Shown here: positions 33,798 through 42,232 of the stretch, piece by piece
Layout of the letters: every line of letters starts with the position of its first letter
Numbering within the stretch: the first letter of the stretch is position 1
DNA from: Microbulbifer sp. A4B17
Lineage (GTDB): Bacteria; Pseudomonadota; Gammaproteobacteria; Pseudomonadales; Cellvibrionaceae
Direction: 5' to 3'
Assembly (NCBI RefSeq): GCF_003076275.1
Contig: NZ_CP029064.1
Span: 816,501-880,500 of the forward strand
Length of the DNA: 64,000 bases
Notes under the pieces: model-generated
What the model saw: only the letters and a program-made list of their open reading frames with translations
What the model was told of the DNA's origin: nothing
Databases searched by the model: none
Program-made: the position numbers and the translations under genes

Positions 33798-35126
33798 TTA
33801 GTTTTTTCTTTTTTTCCATGGTAGCCAGAGACAGATTTGTAAGCCTCCACCGGAACGGTTCAAAAGTTGGATCTGCCCGTCATGTGCGTCAATAATTTCC
33901 CGGCATAGTGCCAACCCCAAGCCCACCCCTTGTTCTTTCGTTGAAAAGAACGGAAGTAGTGCCTGTTCAAGCACTTTCTCACTCATACCGCAGCCGCGAT
34001 CGGAGAGTACCAGTTTCTGGCCGAAGCTATCGATGCTAACTTCAAGTTCAATATCGTCAACATCGCTGCCTGCTTCTCGTGAATTCTTAATTAAGTTCAG
34101 TAGTGCCTGCTCTATTTGGATCGGGTCAAAATAACCGGCCTCGTCAGGCAGAGAGCCTTTCAGTGAAAAAGGTTGAATTGGCATTATTCGATTAATTAAC
34201 TCTTGCCAGGTCACTGTCTCGCAGCTTGGGGCTGGTAGCTTAGCAAAAGAAGCGTAGCCTTGAGTGAATTCTGTCAGGTGTTTGCAGCGATCTGCAATAA
34301 TATCGAATACCTTTTCCAGAGCCTGTTCTTTGCCAGGCTTTGTTATCAGCATTTTTCCTGAGTGTGCGAGAGATGAAATGGGAGCTAGAGAGTTATTTAA
34401 CTCATGACTGATCAGACGGATAACTTTTTTCCAAACTTCTACTTCCGCACGGGTCAGCTCGCGAGTCATTTCACGCAAGACAATTAGACGATGCTTTTGT
34501 GTATTAAGTACAAAAGTACTGTTTCCGATGTGCATGGAGTGTGAGCCATTAGCATCGGAGTAATTAAAAAGCCCATTTTTCCAGCTTTTAATGGCACTAG
34601 CTATTTCTTTAGGGCTGTTAGGTAGAAGTTTTTGTAAAAGTAGCCCTTGTAAAGGCTTTCCGTTATTGAGTAGCTGCTTGGCACTACTGTTTGAATAAAT
34701 AATACGATCGCTTTGGTCCACCAGTAAGAGCGCTTGCGGAGAGGTTTGGATAACGGTGTCTAAAAGCAATTCTCGTTGATAAATATGGGCACGTTCTTTA
34801 CGTAAGTGCTCGCCAATTTCATTGTATAGCAGCGTTATTTGACGAAGATCGTTGTCTTTGGGGTGTACAAGGGAGATTGAGAAGTCGCCATCACGAAAAT
34901 TTAGCAGACCATTTTGTAGTGATTTGAGGGTGTTAGTCAGAGGGGCAAGTGTTTGGCGCATGAGTCCAATTAATAATGGTATTGAAACTATAAGTCCAGC
35001 TGACCAAGAGAGTGATGGACTAAAGCCTGCCCGGGTACCGAGCCAGGAAATGGTGATACCGACAACTAAAGGAAGGGCCGCTGTTACGATAAGGCGGCCT
35101 TCAAGAGAAAAGTATTTCGACATCAA
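33798..35126 (-). CDS. Sensor histidine kinase, NtrY-like
   Basis: This 442-residue membrane kinase has two N-terminal membrane segments (about 11-30 and 40-58), a HAMP-like linker and a PAS domain (about 115-215). The HisKA phospho-acceptor is H in LISHELNNSLAPISSLAHSG, and the HATPase domain has N (LLNLIKNSREAG), G1 (LSDRGCGM) and G2 (GVGLGLALCREI) boxes. The ISHELNN form is typical of kinases that partner NtrC-type regulators. Its start overlaps the stop of the response-regulator gene by four bases, so they form one operon. The signal is unknown; the exporter cluster beside it suggests envelope stress or a peptide. Confidence 0.92.
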   Translation of the reverse strand: MMSKYFSLEGRLIVTAALPLVVGITISWLGTRAGFSPSLSWSAGLIVSIPLLIGLMRQTLAPLTNTLKSLQNGLLNFRDGDFSISLVHPKDNDLRQITLLYNEIGEHLRKERAHIYQRELLLDTVIQTSPQALLLVDQSDRIIYSNSSAKQLLNNGKPLQGLLLQKLLPNSPKEIASAIKSWKNGLFNYSDANGSHSMHIGNSTFVLNTQKHRLIVLREMTRELTRAEVEVWKKVIRLISHELNNSLAPISSLAHSGKMLITKPGKEQALEKVFDIIADRCKHLTEFTQGYASFAKLPAPSCETVTWQELINRIMPIQPFSLKGSLPDEAGYFDPIQIEQALLNLIKNSREAGSDVDDIELEVSIDSFGQKLVLSDRGCGMSEKVLEQALLPFFSTKEQGVGLGLALCREIIDAHDGQIQLLNRSGGGLQICLWLPWKKRKN

Positions 35127-36475
35127 TAGGGTATACCGTGTTTTTCCAGACGGCGGTACAAAGCTTGACGGCTCATACCGAGTTCTCGTGCGGCCTGGGC
35201 AATAATGCCATTACAATTGGAGAGAGTCTCCTGTAGCAACTCACGGCTGGGCTCAAAACTCACTTCCACTTTATCGGTTGGCGTTTGCTCAGGAAGTGCC
35301 AGGACGGCTTCATCGATAGTGTCCTCTTGGCTTAAGACGGCTGCTCGCTGCATAACATTTTGAAGTTCTCGCACATTGCCGGGCCAATGATAGCGAGTAA
35401 GGGCGTTTAACGCTTGAGGAGATAGCTTTTTTGAGTTGCCACTTTCCGCGAGGAAGCTCATTGCGAGGGGGGGGATGTCCTCAGGGCGTTCATGCAGTGG
35501 CGGAAGGCGCAGTTCTATAACATTGAGTCGATAAAATAAATCCTGGCGAAATTTGCCTTCCTCAATAGCCTTGTGGAGATCCCTATTGGTAGCACTGATT
35601 ACCCGAACTTTGGTTTTGCGGGTTTGGCTGCTGCCTAAACGTTGGAATTCTCCGGTTTGTAGTACGCGTAGTAGTTTCACCTGGCCGCTAGGTGAGAGCT
35701 CGCCAATTTCATCGAGAAATAAGGTGCCGCCATCGGCGGCTTCAAACCTACCCTCCCGTGCCCGATTGCCGGCGCCGGTATAGGCACCGGGTTCGGCACC
35801 GAACAGCTCTGCTTCCATCAGATCTTCTGGTAGTGCACCTACATTAACTTTAATAAAAGGCCCTTCTCTCGATGAAGAGTTCGCTTGAACGATCTCAGCA
35901 ATCTTTTCTTTACCGGCTCCATTTGGTCCGGTGATCAGGATGGGAACTTCAGATTTCGCTACTTGAGTGGCCATCTCCAGCAGCTTTTGCATTTTATCGC
36001 TGCGGTAAATTATGCCTTGTAGTAGAAAGTCTTCCCGTAATTGGCGTCGAGCATTCAAAGCCTGTTGCTGGGATGCCTGCTGGCGCTTTTGTAATTCTCC
36101 CAGCTCCAATAAATTGTTAATTGTGGATATTAGTTTATTGTCATCCCAGGGTTTGCTCAGGTAATCAGCGGCCCCAGCTCTGACTAACTCGACTGCCATT
36201 TCCAGTTGGGTCCAAGCGGTCAGCAGGATAATTGGAAGGTCCGGATTTATTTCCCGAATCGCAAAGAACAGCTCTTTGCCTTCTTCCCCAGAGGTTGTAT
36301 CAGCGGTGAAATTCATATCCTGGATAACCAGGCTTATATCGCTGTTCTCTCGTAGCAATTGTAATCCGGCTTGAGGAGTAATCGCACAAAGTGGCTGCAA
36401 GTCATGCAGGGACAACAGGATCTCCAGAGCGGAAACGATACTGCTGTTGTCGTCAATAATAAGTACTTTGTCCAT
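35123..36475 (-). CDS. Sigma-54-dependent response regulator, NtrC family
   Basis: This protein of 450 residues has a receiver domain (acidic pocket IIDDN at residues 6-10, phospho-acceptor D53). The AAA+ domain has Walker A GPNGAGKE and the sigma-54-contact loop GAYTGAG, followed by TLFLDEIGEL. A C-terminal Fis-type helix-turn-helix (NGIIAQAARELGMSRQALYRRLEKHG) ends the protein. The GA(F/Y)TGA loop means it acts only on sigma-54 promoters. It is co-transcribed with the kinase. A near-consensus -24/-12 promoter with repeated sites upstream of the nearby ABC exporter operon is the most likely target. Confidence 0.95.
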   Translation of the reverse strand: MDKVLIIDDNSSIVSALEILLSLHDLQPLCAITPQAGLQLLRENSDISLVIQDMNFTADTTSGEEGKELFFAIREINPDLPIILLTAWTQLEMAVELVRAGAADYLSKPWDDNKLISTINNLLELGELQKRQQASQQQALNARRQLREDFLLQGIIYRSDKMQKLLEMATQVAKSEVPILITGPNGAGKEKIAEIVQANSSSREGPFIKVNVGALPEDLMEAELFGAEPGAYTGAGNRAREGRFEAADGGTLFLDEIGELSPSGQVKLLRVLQTGEFQRLGSSQTRKTKVRVISATNRDLHKAIEEGKFRQDLFYRLNVIELRLPPLHERPEDIPPLAMSFLAESGNSKKLSPQALNALTRYHWPGNVRELQNVMQRAAVLSQEDTIDEAVLALPEQTPTDKVEVSFEPSRELLQETLSNCNGIIAQAARELGMSRQALYRRLEKHGIPY

Positions 36476-36537
36476 AGTTTCTAAGACACGCTATTAAGGC
36501 GCCTATTATGCAATGTGTTGGTGGCGAGGGGGAATGC

Positions 36538-36562
36538 TTGTGGCAGGTTTTCCCTGCCACAA
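36538..36562. repeat. Perfect 10-bp hairpin between the NTF2-like gene and the regulator gene
   Basis: TTGTGGCAGG-TTTTC-CCTGCCACAA. It lacks a T-run on the minus strand, so it is not a clear terminator. It lies 63-87 nt upstream of the regulator start and 31 nt past the NTF2-like stop. Confidence 0.55.
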
Positions 36563-36592
36563 ATAGATCTGGGAGAGTTAGTGGCCGATATG

Positions 36593-37117
36593 TTACTCAG
36601 CGGGTTTATGGTCGAAGCTGAGTACCCTTGCGAGCTGCCACTTACCATCAACCTGTTTCCAGAGATGAGTAAACTGAGAACTTTCTCGTAAGACTTCAGA
36701 ATTGTCGTCATTGATGCCATAAAATCGATGGGTACCGGACTGAATAGCACCATAATGGTTAACGGGGTAGACTTTAGAGCTCTCGATTACCAATTCACGA
36801 CGTGCACGAATGCCACTTCCATTTTCACGCTGTTTACACATATTGGTAATGGCCTTGACAAACTCTTCTCCAGACTTCGCCGTTTGACCCCACTTGTCAT
36901 GGTACATTTCAAAGTCATCGGTCACCAGGTTTTGTGCTTCACTTAGATCACAATTATTGAATAACGCATCAAATAAGCGTTGGTCAGCTCTTGTGATTTG
37001 TTGTACTAGTTCTTCAGTTGCTATTGGGCCAGCAATAACCGGATGCTTTTCCGCTTGTGAGTTTGGGCTTAGGAAGGTTAGCCCCATAAAAAAGAAAGAA
37101 GATATTTTTTTAAACAA
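36593..37117 (-). CDS. Secreted NTF2-fold (SnoaL/DUF4440-like) protein
   Basis: This 174-residue protein has a signal peptide (MFKKISSFFFMGLTFLSPNSQA). The following domain of about 130 residues has the NTF2/SnoaL pattern: an N-terminal helix with DQRLFDALFNNCD, a LVTDDFEMYHDKWGQ strand, and the closing FTHLWKQVDGKWQLARVLSFDH. Members of this fold bind small molecules or act as enzymes; the role here is not predictable. It lies between the exporter operon and the two-component operon, on the same strand, separated from the first by a terminator. Confidence 0.72.
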   Translation of the reverse strand: MFKKISSFFFMGLTFLSPNSQAEKHPVIAGPIATEELVQQITRADQRLFDALFNNCDLSEAQNLVTDDFEMYHDKWGQTAKSGEEFVKAITNMCKQRENGSGIRARRELVIESSKVYPVNHYGAIQSGTHRFYGINDDNSEVLRESSQFTHLWKQVDGKWQLARVLSFDHKPAE

Positions 37118-37216
37118 GATGAATGTCCTTATTATTTATTTTGATGGGGGCTGGGCATATCCGTTGAGCGCGATGGATAAACAATGAAAAATGAATGAAA
37201 AAAATTGACCCTTGCT

Positions 37217-37243
37217 AGGGGGTGAGTAAGTAGGTCACCCCCT
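37217..37243 (-). terminator. Terminator of the ABC exporter operon
   Basis: AGGGGGTGA-GTAAGTAGG-TCACCCCCT pairs perfectly over 9 bp. On the minus strand it is followed by AGCAAGGGTCAATTTTTTT, 12 bp after the last permease stop. Confidence 0.8.
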
Positions 37244-37255
37244 CAAGGTTGTTAT

Positions 37256-38461
37256 TTAAATACTTCGGGTGGCTGTTGCCGGTGATATATTCGCTGCTCG
37301 TAACGCTGGGGCAAGTGCAGCTGCAAGACTGACTAAAAGTACCAGTAATGCACAAACAACTAGGGGTGCAATTGTTAAAGTGGGCTGTGAGTAATCGCGA
37401 ACCATATATTGATTGGCAATTAGTGCTGCTGCACTGCCAACTGTGATACCCAGGCTCGCTATCATTCCGTTTTCTATAAGGAAATATCGGCTGATATTGG
37501 TACGGGTGGCCCCTAATGCACGTCTAACACCAATTTGCTTGGCCCTTTGATTAATCCAGAATATGGTTAGGCCTACAATGCCAAGAGCTACAATAAAACT
37601 CAACATGGCTGCAACAATAGTTAGGACTTTAACCATTAAATTATCGCGGGCATAACTGCGGGCGACATACTCTGTAAGCACTTTTGTTTTTATTACTCTT
37701 TGTGGGTCACGTTCAGATAACTTATCCTCTAATACCCTCAATACGTCATTCAACTTTCCTGGTTCAGTCCGAACTAAATAGTTTATATCTTGTGTGTTTC
37801 TAACGACGGGAAAAAAGGCTACATTACCTGCATTTGACCATCCCACCCAGGCTCCCAGGTGTCTCTCGACAACACCAATGATTTCTATTGGATGGTTGTT
37901 ACCATCATATAAAGGTTTACCTATAGGGTCCTGGTTAGGGTACAGTTTTTCAGCGAACTGCTTAGTGATAATGGCAACTGACATTTCCCTAATTTCATTA
38001 GGGTCAAAATACTGCATTTCCACATCTGTAAAATTTCGACCCGCAATTAAATTAAGACCTAGAGTATTAATAAAGTGTGGATCTGTATTGTAACGGTTGG
38101 AGACGACCCCACCGATTTCCTGATTTGGCTGCGTGTAAAATACGCCAGCAGATCCTGATTGTGATAAGGGTACTTGCTGTGTAACAGATGCATCCTTGAC
38201 ATGGGGAAGTTCGCGTAGCAATTTTAAATCAGAAGGTACTGCACTGATCATGTCATAATCCTGGGGGATTGCCATAACATTTATAGCAATAATTTCTTCC
38301 ACGGCAATACCTGTCGGTCGTGTTATCTTGCCAATGCGATCCTGTACAATAACCACAATATTACTGATGATCGCCAGTGTTAATGCTAGTTGCATAGCGA
38401 TTAACATTGCTGAGATTTTGTTGCGCCAGAGGGCAGACAACATAGGTTTCAATTCCAACAT
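37256..38461 (-). CDS. MacB/FtsX-type ABC transporter permease 2
   Basis: This 401-residue permease has the MacB-like plan: an N-terminal helix (KISAMLIAMQLALTLAIISNIVVIV), a large periplasmic MacB-PCD domain, and three C-terminal helices with the FtsX region. The conserved coupling motif RRALGATRTNISRYFL follows the second helix. Such permeases form dimers with a LolD/MacB-type ATPase and move substrates at the periplasmic side (mechanotransmission). It starts nine bases after permease 1, and the two differ, so the pump is probably a heterodimer. It is the last gene of the operon. Confidence 0.88.
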   Translation of the reverse strand: MLELKPMLSALWRNKISAMLIAMQLALTLAIISNIVVIVQDRIGKITRPTGIAVEEIIAINVMAIPQDYDMISAVPSDLKLLRELPHVKDASVTQQVPLSQSGSAGVFYTQPNQEIGGVVSNRYNTDPHFINTLGLNLIAGRNFTDVEMQYFDPNEIREMSVAIITKQFAEKLYPNQDPIGKPLYDGNNHPIEIIGVVERHLGAWVGWSNAGNVAFFPVVRNTQDINYLVRTEPGKLNDVLRVLEDKLSERDPQRVIKTKVLTEYVARSYARDNLMVKVLTIVAAMLSFIVALGIVGLTIFWINQRAKQIGVRRALGATRTNISRYFLIENGMIASLGITVGSAAALIANQYMVRDYSQPTLTIAPLVVCALLVLLVSLAAALAPALRAANISPATATRSI

Positions 38462-38470
38462 GATTCGGCC

Positions 38471-39784
38471 TTACTGGGTTTTCAGATAAATAGAGGGGTT
38501 GGTACGGCTGATACGCCAAGCGGGATAGATTCCTGCGAGTAGGCTTGCAATCAAAGCGAGGCCTATGGCTGCAATCATCATTACCCAATCCATCGTAGCT
38601 ACAGTATCCATTTGGCCCATGGCTAGGTAGCGGATTCCACTAATACCCATGACCGCAATAAATATTCCGGCGATACCACCGATCACTCCAATGGCAGAAC
38701 TTTCAATTAAGTGTTGGGTAAATATAGCGCCTCTGCTCGCTCCCAGGGCACGACGGACACCTGCTTCGGGTGCTTTACGCAAAAACTTAGCGAGCAATAA
38801 AGCTACAGCATTGATGACGCAAACTAATAAAAAAGCCAGAGATATCCAGCCCAATACACGGTTATCATCTCTGAGGACTTCGTTAAGAACCAGCCATTCA
38901 GAGGGCTTGCTCAGGGCGAATTTTAATGGTCGTTCAAAGCGCCCTTGTGTTTTTTCACCATTAATATATGCAGTCAGGAAATCTTCATATTGAGCTTTTT
39001 GGTCACTACTATTTATCTCGACCCAATACTGTATCCAAATATCCTCACTTTGTAGGAACCCCTCGTAACCATGGCCTTCACCATTTTTCCACCCATTGGT
39101 GTTTCCCCAGCTGTATATTTCCAGTTTCCTGTGTAGTCCGAAAGGCACAAACAGTTTTTCGGCGCTGCCAAAGGCACTGTTGTTAAGGTCATAAACTTTA
39201 GGAGCAGGCTCCCAGTGATCAATAACGCCAACAACGATAAAGGGCTCGCCATTTAGGATGATAGTTTTGCCTACACTATCTTCGCCAGAAAACAATTTGT
39301 CATTCGTCGACCTGGATAGAACAACAACTGCTACGTGAGAAGTGTCCGCTTCATTTTCCCAGGTACCACCGTAAATAAAAGGCACATCAAAAAGGGAGAA
39401 AAAATCGCGCGTAGTGACGCGGGTAGATGCGGTAAAAGGGCGCATCGAGGAATTTTCAAGTTGAACCGTAAACCCGAAGCGATGCATGGCAACCTGGCGA
39501 GTTGGAATATCTGAGCGCAGAAGCGCTTGTGTATCCTGGTAAGTCAGTTGCCAGGGTATCTCATTGGCTGTATTGGCAGTTTCCTTGGGGTTCCAACCAT
39601 CCAACTGCACAGCGAAAAGAACGTCATCTTTATGCTTGAGTGCATTTTGCGACATCATATAGTTGAGGGTGAGTACAGTCATGGAGGCTCCGACGCCCAC
39701 TGCAATAGCAGAGATCATCAAGCCGCTTAAAATTGGCGTACCGCGCAGGCTGCGTAAAGCCAGGGAAATATAGTATCCAAACAT
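38471..39784 (-). CDS. MacB/FtsX-type ABC transporter permease 1
   Basis: The 437-residue permease has four membrane segments in the MacB order. The N-terminal part is SLRGTPILSGLMISAIAVGVGASMTVL (first helix region), followed by a periplasmic domain of about 230 residues. The C-terminal bundle carries RRALGASRGAIFTQHLIESS and the end IYPAWRISRTNPSIYLKTQ, the usual FtsX close. It starts 11 bases after the ATPase gene and is followed nine bases later by permease 2. Together with the ATPase and HlyD-type adaptor it makes a four-gene MacAB-like exporter; probable substrates are peptides, toxins or lipoprotein-like molecules. Confidence 0.88.
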   Translation of the reverse strand: MFGYYISLALRSLRGTPILSGLMISAIAVGVGASMTVLTLNYMMSQNALKHKDDVLFAVQLDGWNPKETANTANEIPWQLTYQDTQALLRSDIPTRQVAMHRFGFTVQLENSSMRPFTASTRVTTRDFFSLFDVPFIYGGTWENEADTSHVAVVVLSRSTNDKLFSGEDSVGKTIILNGEPFIVVGVIDHWEPAPKVYDLNNSAFGSAEKLFVPFGLHRKLEIYSWGNTNGWKNGEGHGYEGFLQSEDIWIQYWVEINSSDQKAQYEDFLTAYINGEKTQGRFERPLKFALSKPSEWLVLNEVLRDDNRVLGWISLAFLLVCVINAVALLLAKFLRKAPEAGVRRALGASRGAIFTQHLIESSAIGVIGGIAGIFIAVMGISGIRYLAMGQMDTVATMDWVMMIAAIGLALIASLLAGIYPAWRISRTNPSIYLKTQ

Positions 39785-39795
39785 GTTGCGACTCC

Positions 39796-40497
39796 TTAAG
39801 CAGTAACGGCAGCAGGCTGCTCGGGGACTGCACGTAAATCACAAACCTGTCCATCCACAATCTGGATGTTACGATGAGCACGGCGAGCGAGTTCTGGATC
39901 GTGGGTAACCATCACGATGGTGGTTCCCCACTCGTTAATAAACTCCAGTAGCTCCATTACCTGGCGGGCCATTAGGGAGTCGAGGTTGCCGGTGGGCTCG
40001 TCCGCAAGCAGAAAGCGGGGTTCGCCAGCTAAAGCGCGGGCGATAGCGATACGTTGCTGCTGTCCACCGGAGAGCTGTGCCGGCAGGTGTTTGGCGCGTG
40101 CAGAAAGACCTACCTGCTCGAGCACTTTTTCAATACGCTTGCGGCGTTCTTTTGCATTGAAACCACGATAGCGCAGGGGAACGTCGATATTGTCAAATAA
40201 GGTCAGGTCGGGAATCAGGTTAAACCCCTGGAAAATAAAGCCTATCTTTTCGTTACGCAGATGTGAGCGCTGGCGATCATTGAGATTACTGACATTCTCA
40301 CCGTCGAGCAGGTATTCTCCACTGGTGGGCGTTTCTAGCAGGCCGGCGATATTGAGAAAGGTGGTTTTACCGGAGCCACTGGGACCGGTTACAGAAACAA
40401 ACTCACCCTCTTTAACTTCAAGGCTGAAATCGCGCAGCGCATGAGTTTCGATAGTATCGGTACGGAAACTTTTACGGATATTGTTCATTTTCAACAT
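39796..40497 (-). CDS. ABC transporter ATPase, MacB/LolD type
   Basis: This 233-residue ATPase of the macrolide/lipoprotein exporter class has Walker A GPSGSGKTTF, the signature LSGGQQQRIAIARAL, and Walker B FLLADEPTGNLDS followed by the H-loop MVTHD. The EPTGNLDS form is characteristic of LolD/MacB/FtsE proteins. It powers the two permeases encoded immediately downstream. ATG codons at 40497 and three codons later are both possible; the first is used here. Confidence 0.93.
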   Translation of the reverse strand: MLKMNNIRKSFRTDTIETHALRDFSLEVKEGEFVSVTGPSGSGKTTFLNIAGLLETPTSGEYLLDGENVSNLNDRQRSHLRNEKIGFIFQGFNLIPDLTLFDNIDVPLRYRGFNAKERRKRIEKVLEQVGLSARAKHLPAQLSGGQQQRIAIARALAGEPRFLLADEPTGNLDSLMARQVMELLEFINEWGTTIVMVTHDPELARRAHRNIQIVDGQVCDLRAVPEQPAAVTA

Positions 40498-40579
40498 TGC
40501 GATATTCCCTTTTTCTTAAACTTTAAATTCTTGATTGATTTATTAAGGAGCTATACCGAGCTCCAATTTGAATTCGGGG

Positions 40580-41860
40580 TTAATCTGTTAGCGCAACCAG
40601 CTGGGCATTTTCGAGTTCCTCCGAAGAGGAGATAATGATTCTGTCTCCCTCTTGTAGGCCTGAGACAATCTCCACCTGTTTTAAACCAAAGGCGCCTATC
40701 TGGATGGAAACTCGCTCCGCCTGTTGTTCGCTGTTCAAACGAAAGGCATGGTTGCCACCGCTTTGATCGAGAAAGCTACCGCGTTTGACCAGCAGTACGT
40801 TATTGCGGTTTTCCAGCAGTATGCGGGCGGTGAGACGGAGATTTTGTCGCAGCTTTTTCGGCTGGCCCTCAGTAAAACGGACCCGAGCAACCACTTGGCC
40901 GTTTATGACTTCAGGGGAGATTGCGGTAATTTCCCCGGGTAATTCTTTTCCACTGAGATTGATTGCCACAGCCATGCTGATGCCCAGGTCATCGGCATAG
41001 TTTTCCGGCACCTTGGCCTCCAGCTCGAAACTGGTGAGATCGACGACTGTAATAAGCGGCGTATTGGCGCCCACAGCGCTGCGCTGCGCCACAGCTAAGC
41101 TACCAACGGTGCCGTTGACCGGTGAGATAATGTTCAGCTCGCGCACTCGGCGCTCAGTTTCTTCTACCTGAAGGCGTTGTTGTGAAACCTGGAGTTCCAG
41201 ATTCTGGGTTTCAAAGGTCAGTGATTCTTTTTCCAGTCCCGCATTTTGTACGGCTTGTTCGTATTCCAGCTGGGCGCGGGCCATATCGTCCTTGGTTTTT
41301 TCAAAGTCCAGCCGCGAGATAATCTGCTTTTCCATCGACAACTCAGCGCGTCTCATCTCCCGCTTGGCAGCGGTGAGGTTGACTTTGGCCAGGTCGGCCT
41401 TTTGCTGGTTTTCCATATGCTGGCGTTTGGCCTGGATTTTTTGGCGCTGTAAGTTCACCGTCAGCTGGTTGAGTTGGGCGTTTTCCTGGGCCAGCTGATT
41501 GGATAGTTCCGGGCTGTCGACGGTGGCCAGCAATTGCCCTTCGTCAACGGTATCCCCAGCTTTCACTGCAAACTTCACAATGCCCTGGGCCGGGCTGAAA
41601 AGCGTGGGGCTATTTGCGGCGACCACTTGGCCCTGAACCACCAGATCCCGCACCAGGTCTCCTCGCTGGACCTGGGCGATATTGATTTGATGCAGGGAGA
41701 GGGTGCTGTCGACGGAGCTATTGCTGTGCCAGGAGCTGATACCCCAGGTCAGGAATGCCACTGTCAAACCGGCAAATACTGAGGCTTTGACGACCTTTTT
41801 GTTCTTCCAAACCGGCACGGCTTCTATCTTGGTATCTTGTCCGGAAGTATCTCTAATCAT
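40580..41860 (-). CDS. HlyD/MacA-family periplasmic adaptor of the ABC exporter
   Basis: This 426-residue adaptor has one N-terminal membrane helix (VFAGLTVAFLTWGISSW, about 28-45). A lipoyl half-motif follows (GIVKFAVKAGDTVDEGQLLATV), then a long coiled-coil hairpin (about 115-235, rich in Q/E/L/R). The second half-motif, with INTASPVNGTVG-type LNIISPVNGTVGSLAV, and the beta-barrel domain complete it. It is the first gene of the exporter operon, 82 bp before the ATPase. The operon is preceded by a sigma-54 promoter candidate (41967-41982). The outer-membrane partner is presumably TolC, encoded elsewhere. Confidence 0.9.
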   Translation of the reverse strand: MIRDTSGQDTKIEAVPVWKNKKVVKASVFAGLTVAFLTWGISSWHSNSSVDSTLSLHQINIAQVQRGDLVRDLVVQGQVVAANSPTLFSPAQGIVKFAVKAGDTVDEGQLLATVDSPELSNQLAQENAQLNQLTVNLQRQKIQAKRQHMENQQKADLAKVNLTAAKREMRRAELSMEKQIISRLDFEKTKDDMARAQLEYEQAVQNAGLEKESLTFETQNLELQVSQQRLQVEETERRVRELNIISPVNGTVGSLAVAQRSAVGANTPLITVVDLTSFELEAKVPENYADDLGISMAVAINLSGKELPGEITAISPEVINGQVVARVRFTEGQPKKLRQNLRLTARILLENRNNVLLVKRGSFLDQSGGNHAFRLNSEQQAERVSIQIGAFGLKQVEIVSGLQEGDRIIISSSEELENAQLVALTD

Positions 41861-41966
41861 TGCGGCTTTCCGTTTCTCTTACTGTTTTGCCTGTCATTGC
41901 TATTTGGATGCAGGCTTTTGGAAATTTGGATTCAGAGTTAAGAATCTGCTTGTTAGGAGGGGTATC

Positions 41967-41982
41967 GCAATAAGCATGCCAA
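41967..41982 (-). promoter_or_regulatory. Sigma-54 (-24/-12) promoter of the ABC exporter operon
   Basis: On the minus strand the sequence is TTGGCATGCTTATTGC. It matches the consensus TTGGCACG-N4-TTGC with one change (C to T), and GG and GC are exactly 10 bases apart. The start would fall near 41955, about 95 bp before the adaptor gene. An NtrC-type regulator gene lies in the same cluster. Confidence 0.75.
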
Positions 41983-42054
41983 TAGCTAAATGTTATTTAA
42001 CTTATTGAAATAAATGGATTTTTTTATATTTTTGTATTTTCTTGTTTTCTTGAG

Positions 42055-42118
42055 GGTGTCCGCAAAAAGTGTCCGGTGTCCGCCTTGTCTGCGGTCGGAC
42101 GGCAGTGGACAGTTCCAC
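42055..42118. promoter_or_regulatory. Cluster of GTGTCCG repeats, probable enhancer (UAS) of the sigma-54 promoter
   Basis: Three direct copies of GTGTCCG occur at 42056-42062, 42069-42075 and 42076-42082. They are followed by GCGGTCGGAC (42091-42100), which carries the opposite orientation CGGAC, and the small palindrome GTGGA-CAGT-TCCAC (42105-42118). They lie about 75-140 bp upstream of the -24 box, the normal position for binding of an NtrC-family activator. They also precede sulP and might affect it. Confidence 0.6.
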
Positions 42119-42232
42119 TATTTGTTAGAGGAAAAGTGGGGGGAGGGAGGCTGCGCCATGCGGGGTTGCTGCCGTTTATGGTAGAGTGCGCGGCCTTTTT
42201 TTGATCAATCTCAATTTAATTAGCTGTCTCCT

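Larger units (their letters stand above)
41861..42232. other. Divergent regulatory gap between the exporter operon and sulP
   Basis: No gene is present. The 372-bp gap contains the sigma-54 promoter candidate, an AT-rich bend-prone stretch (41985-42045) and a cluster of GTGTCCG repeats, each described separately. The last 110 bp form the leader of the SulP gene. Confidence 0.6.
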
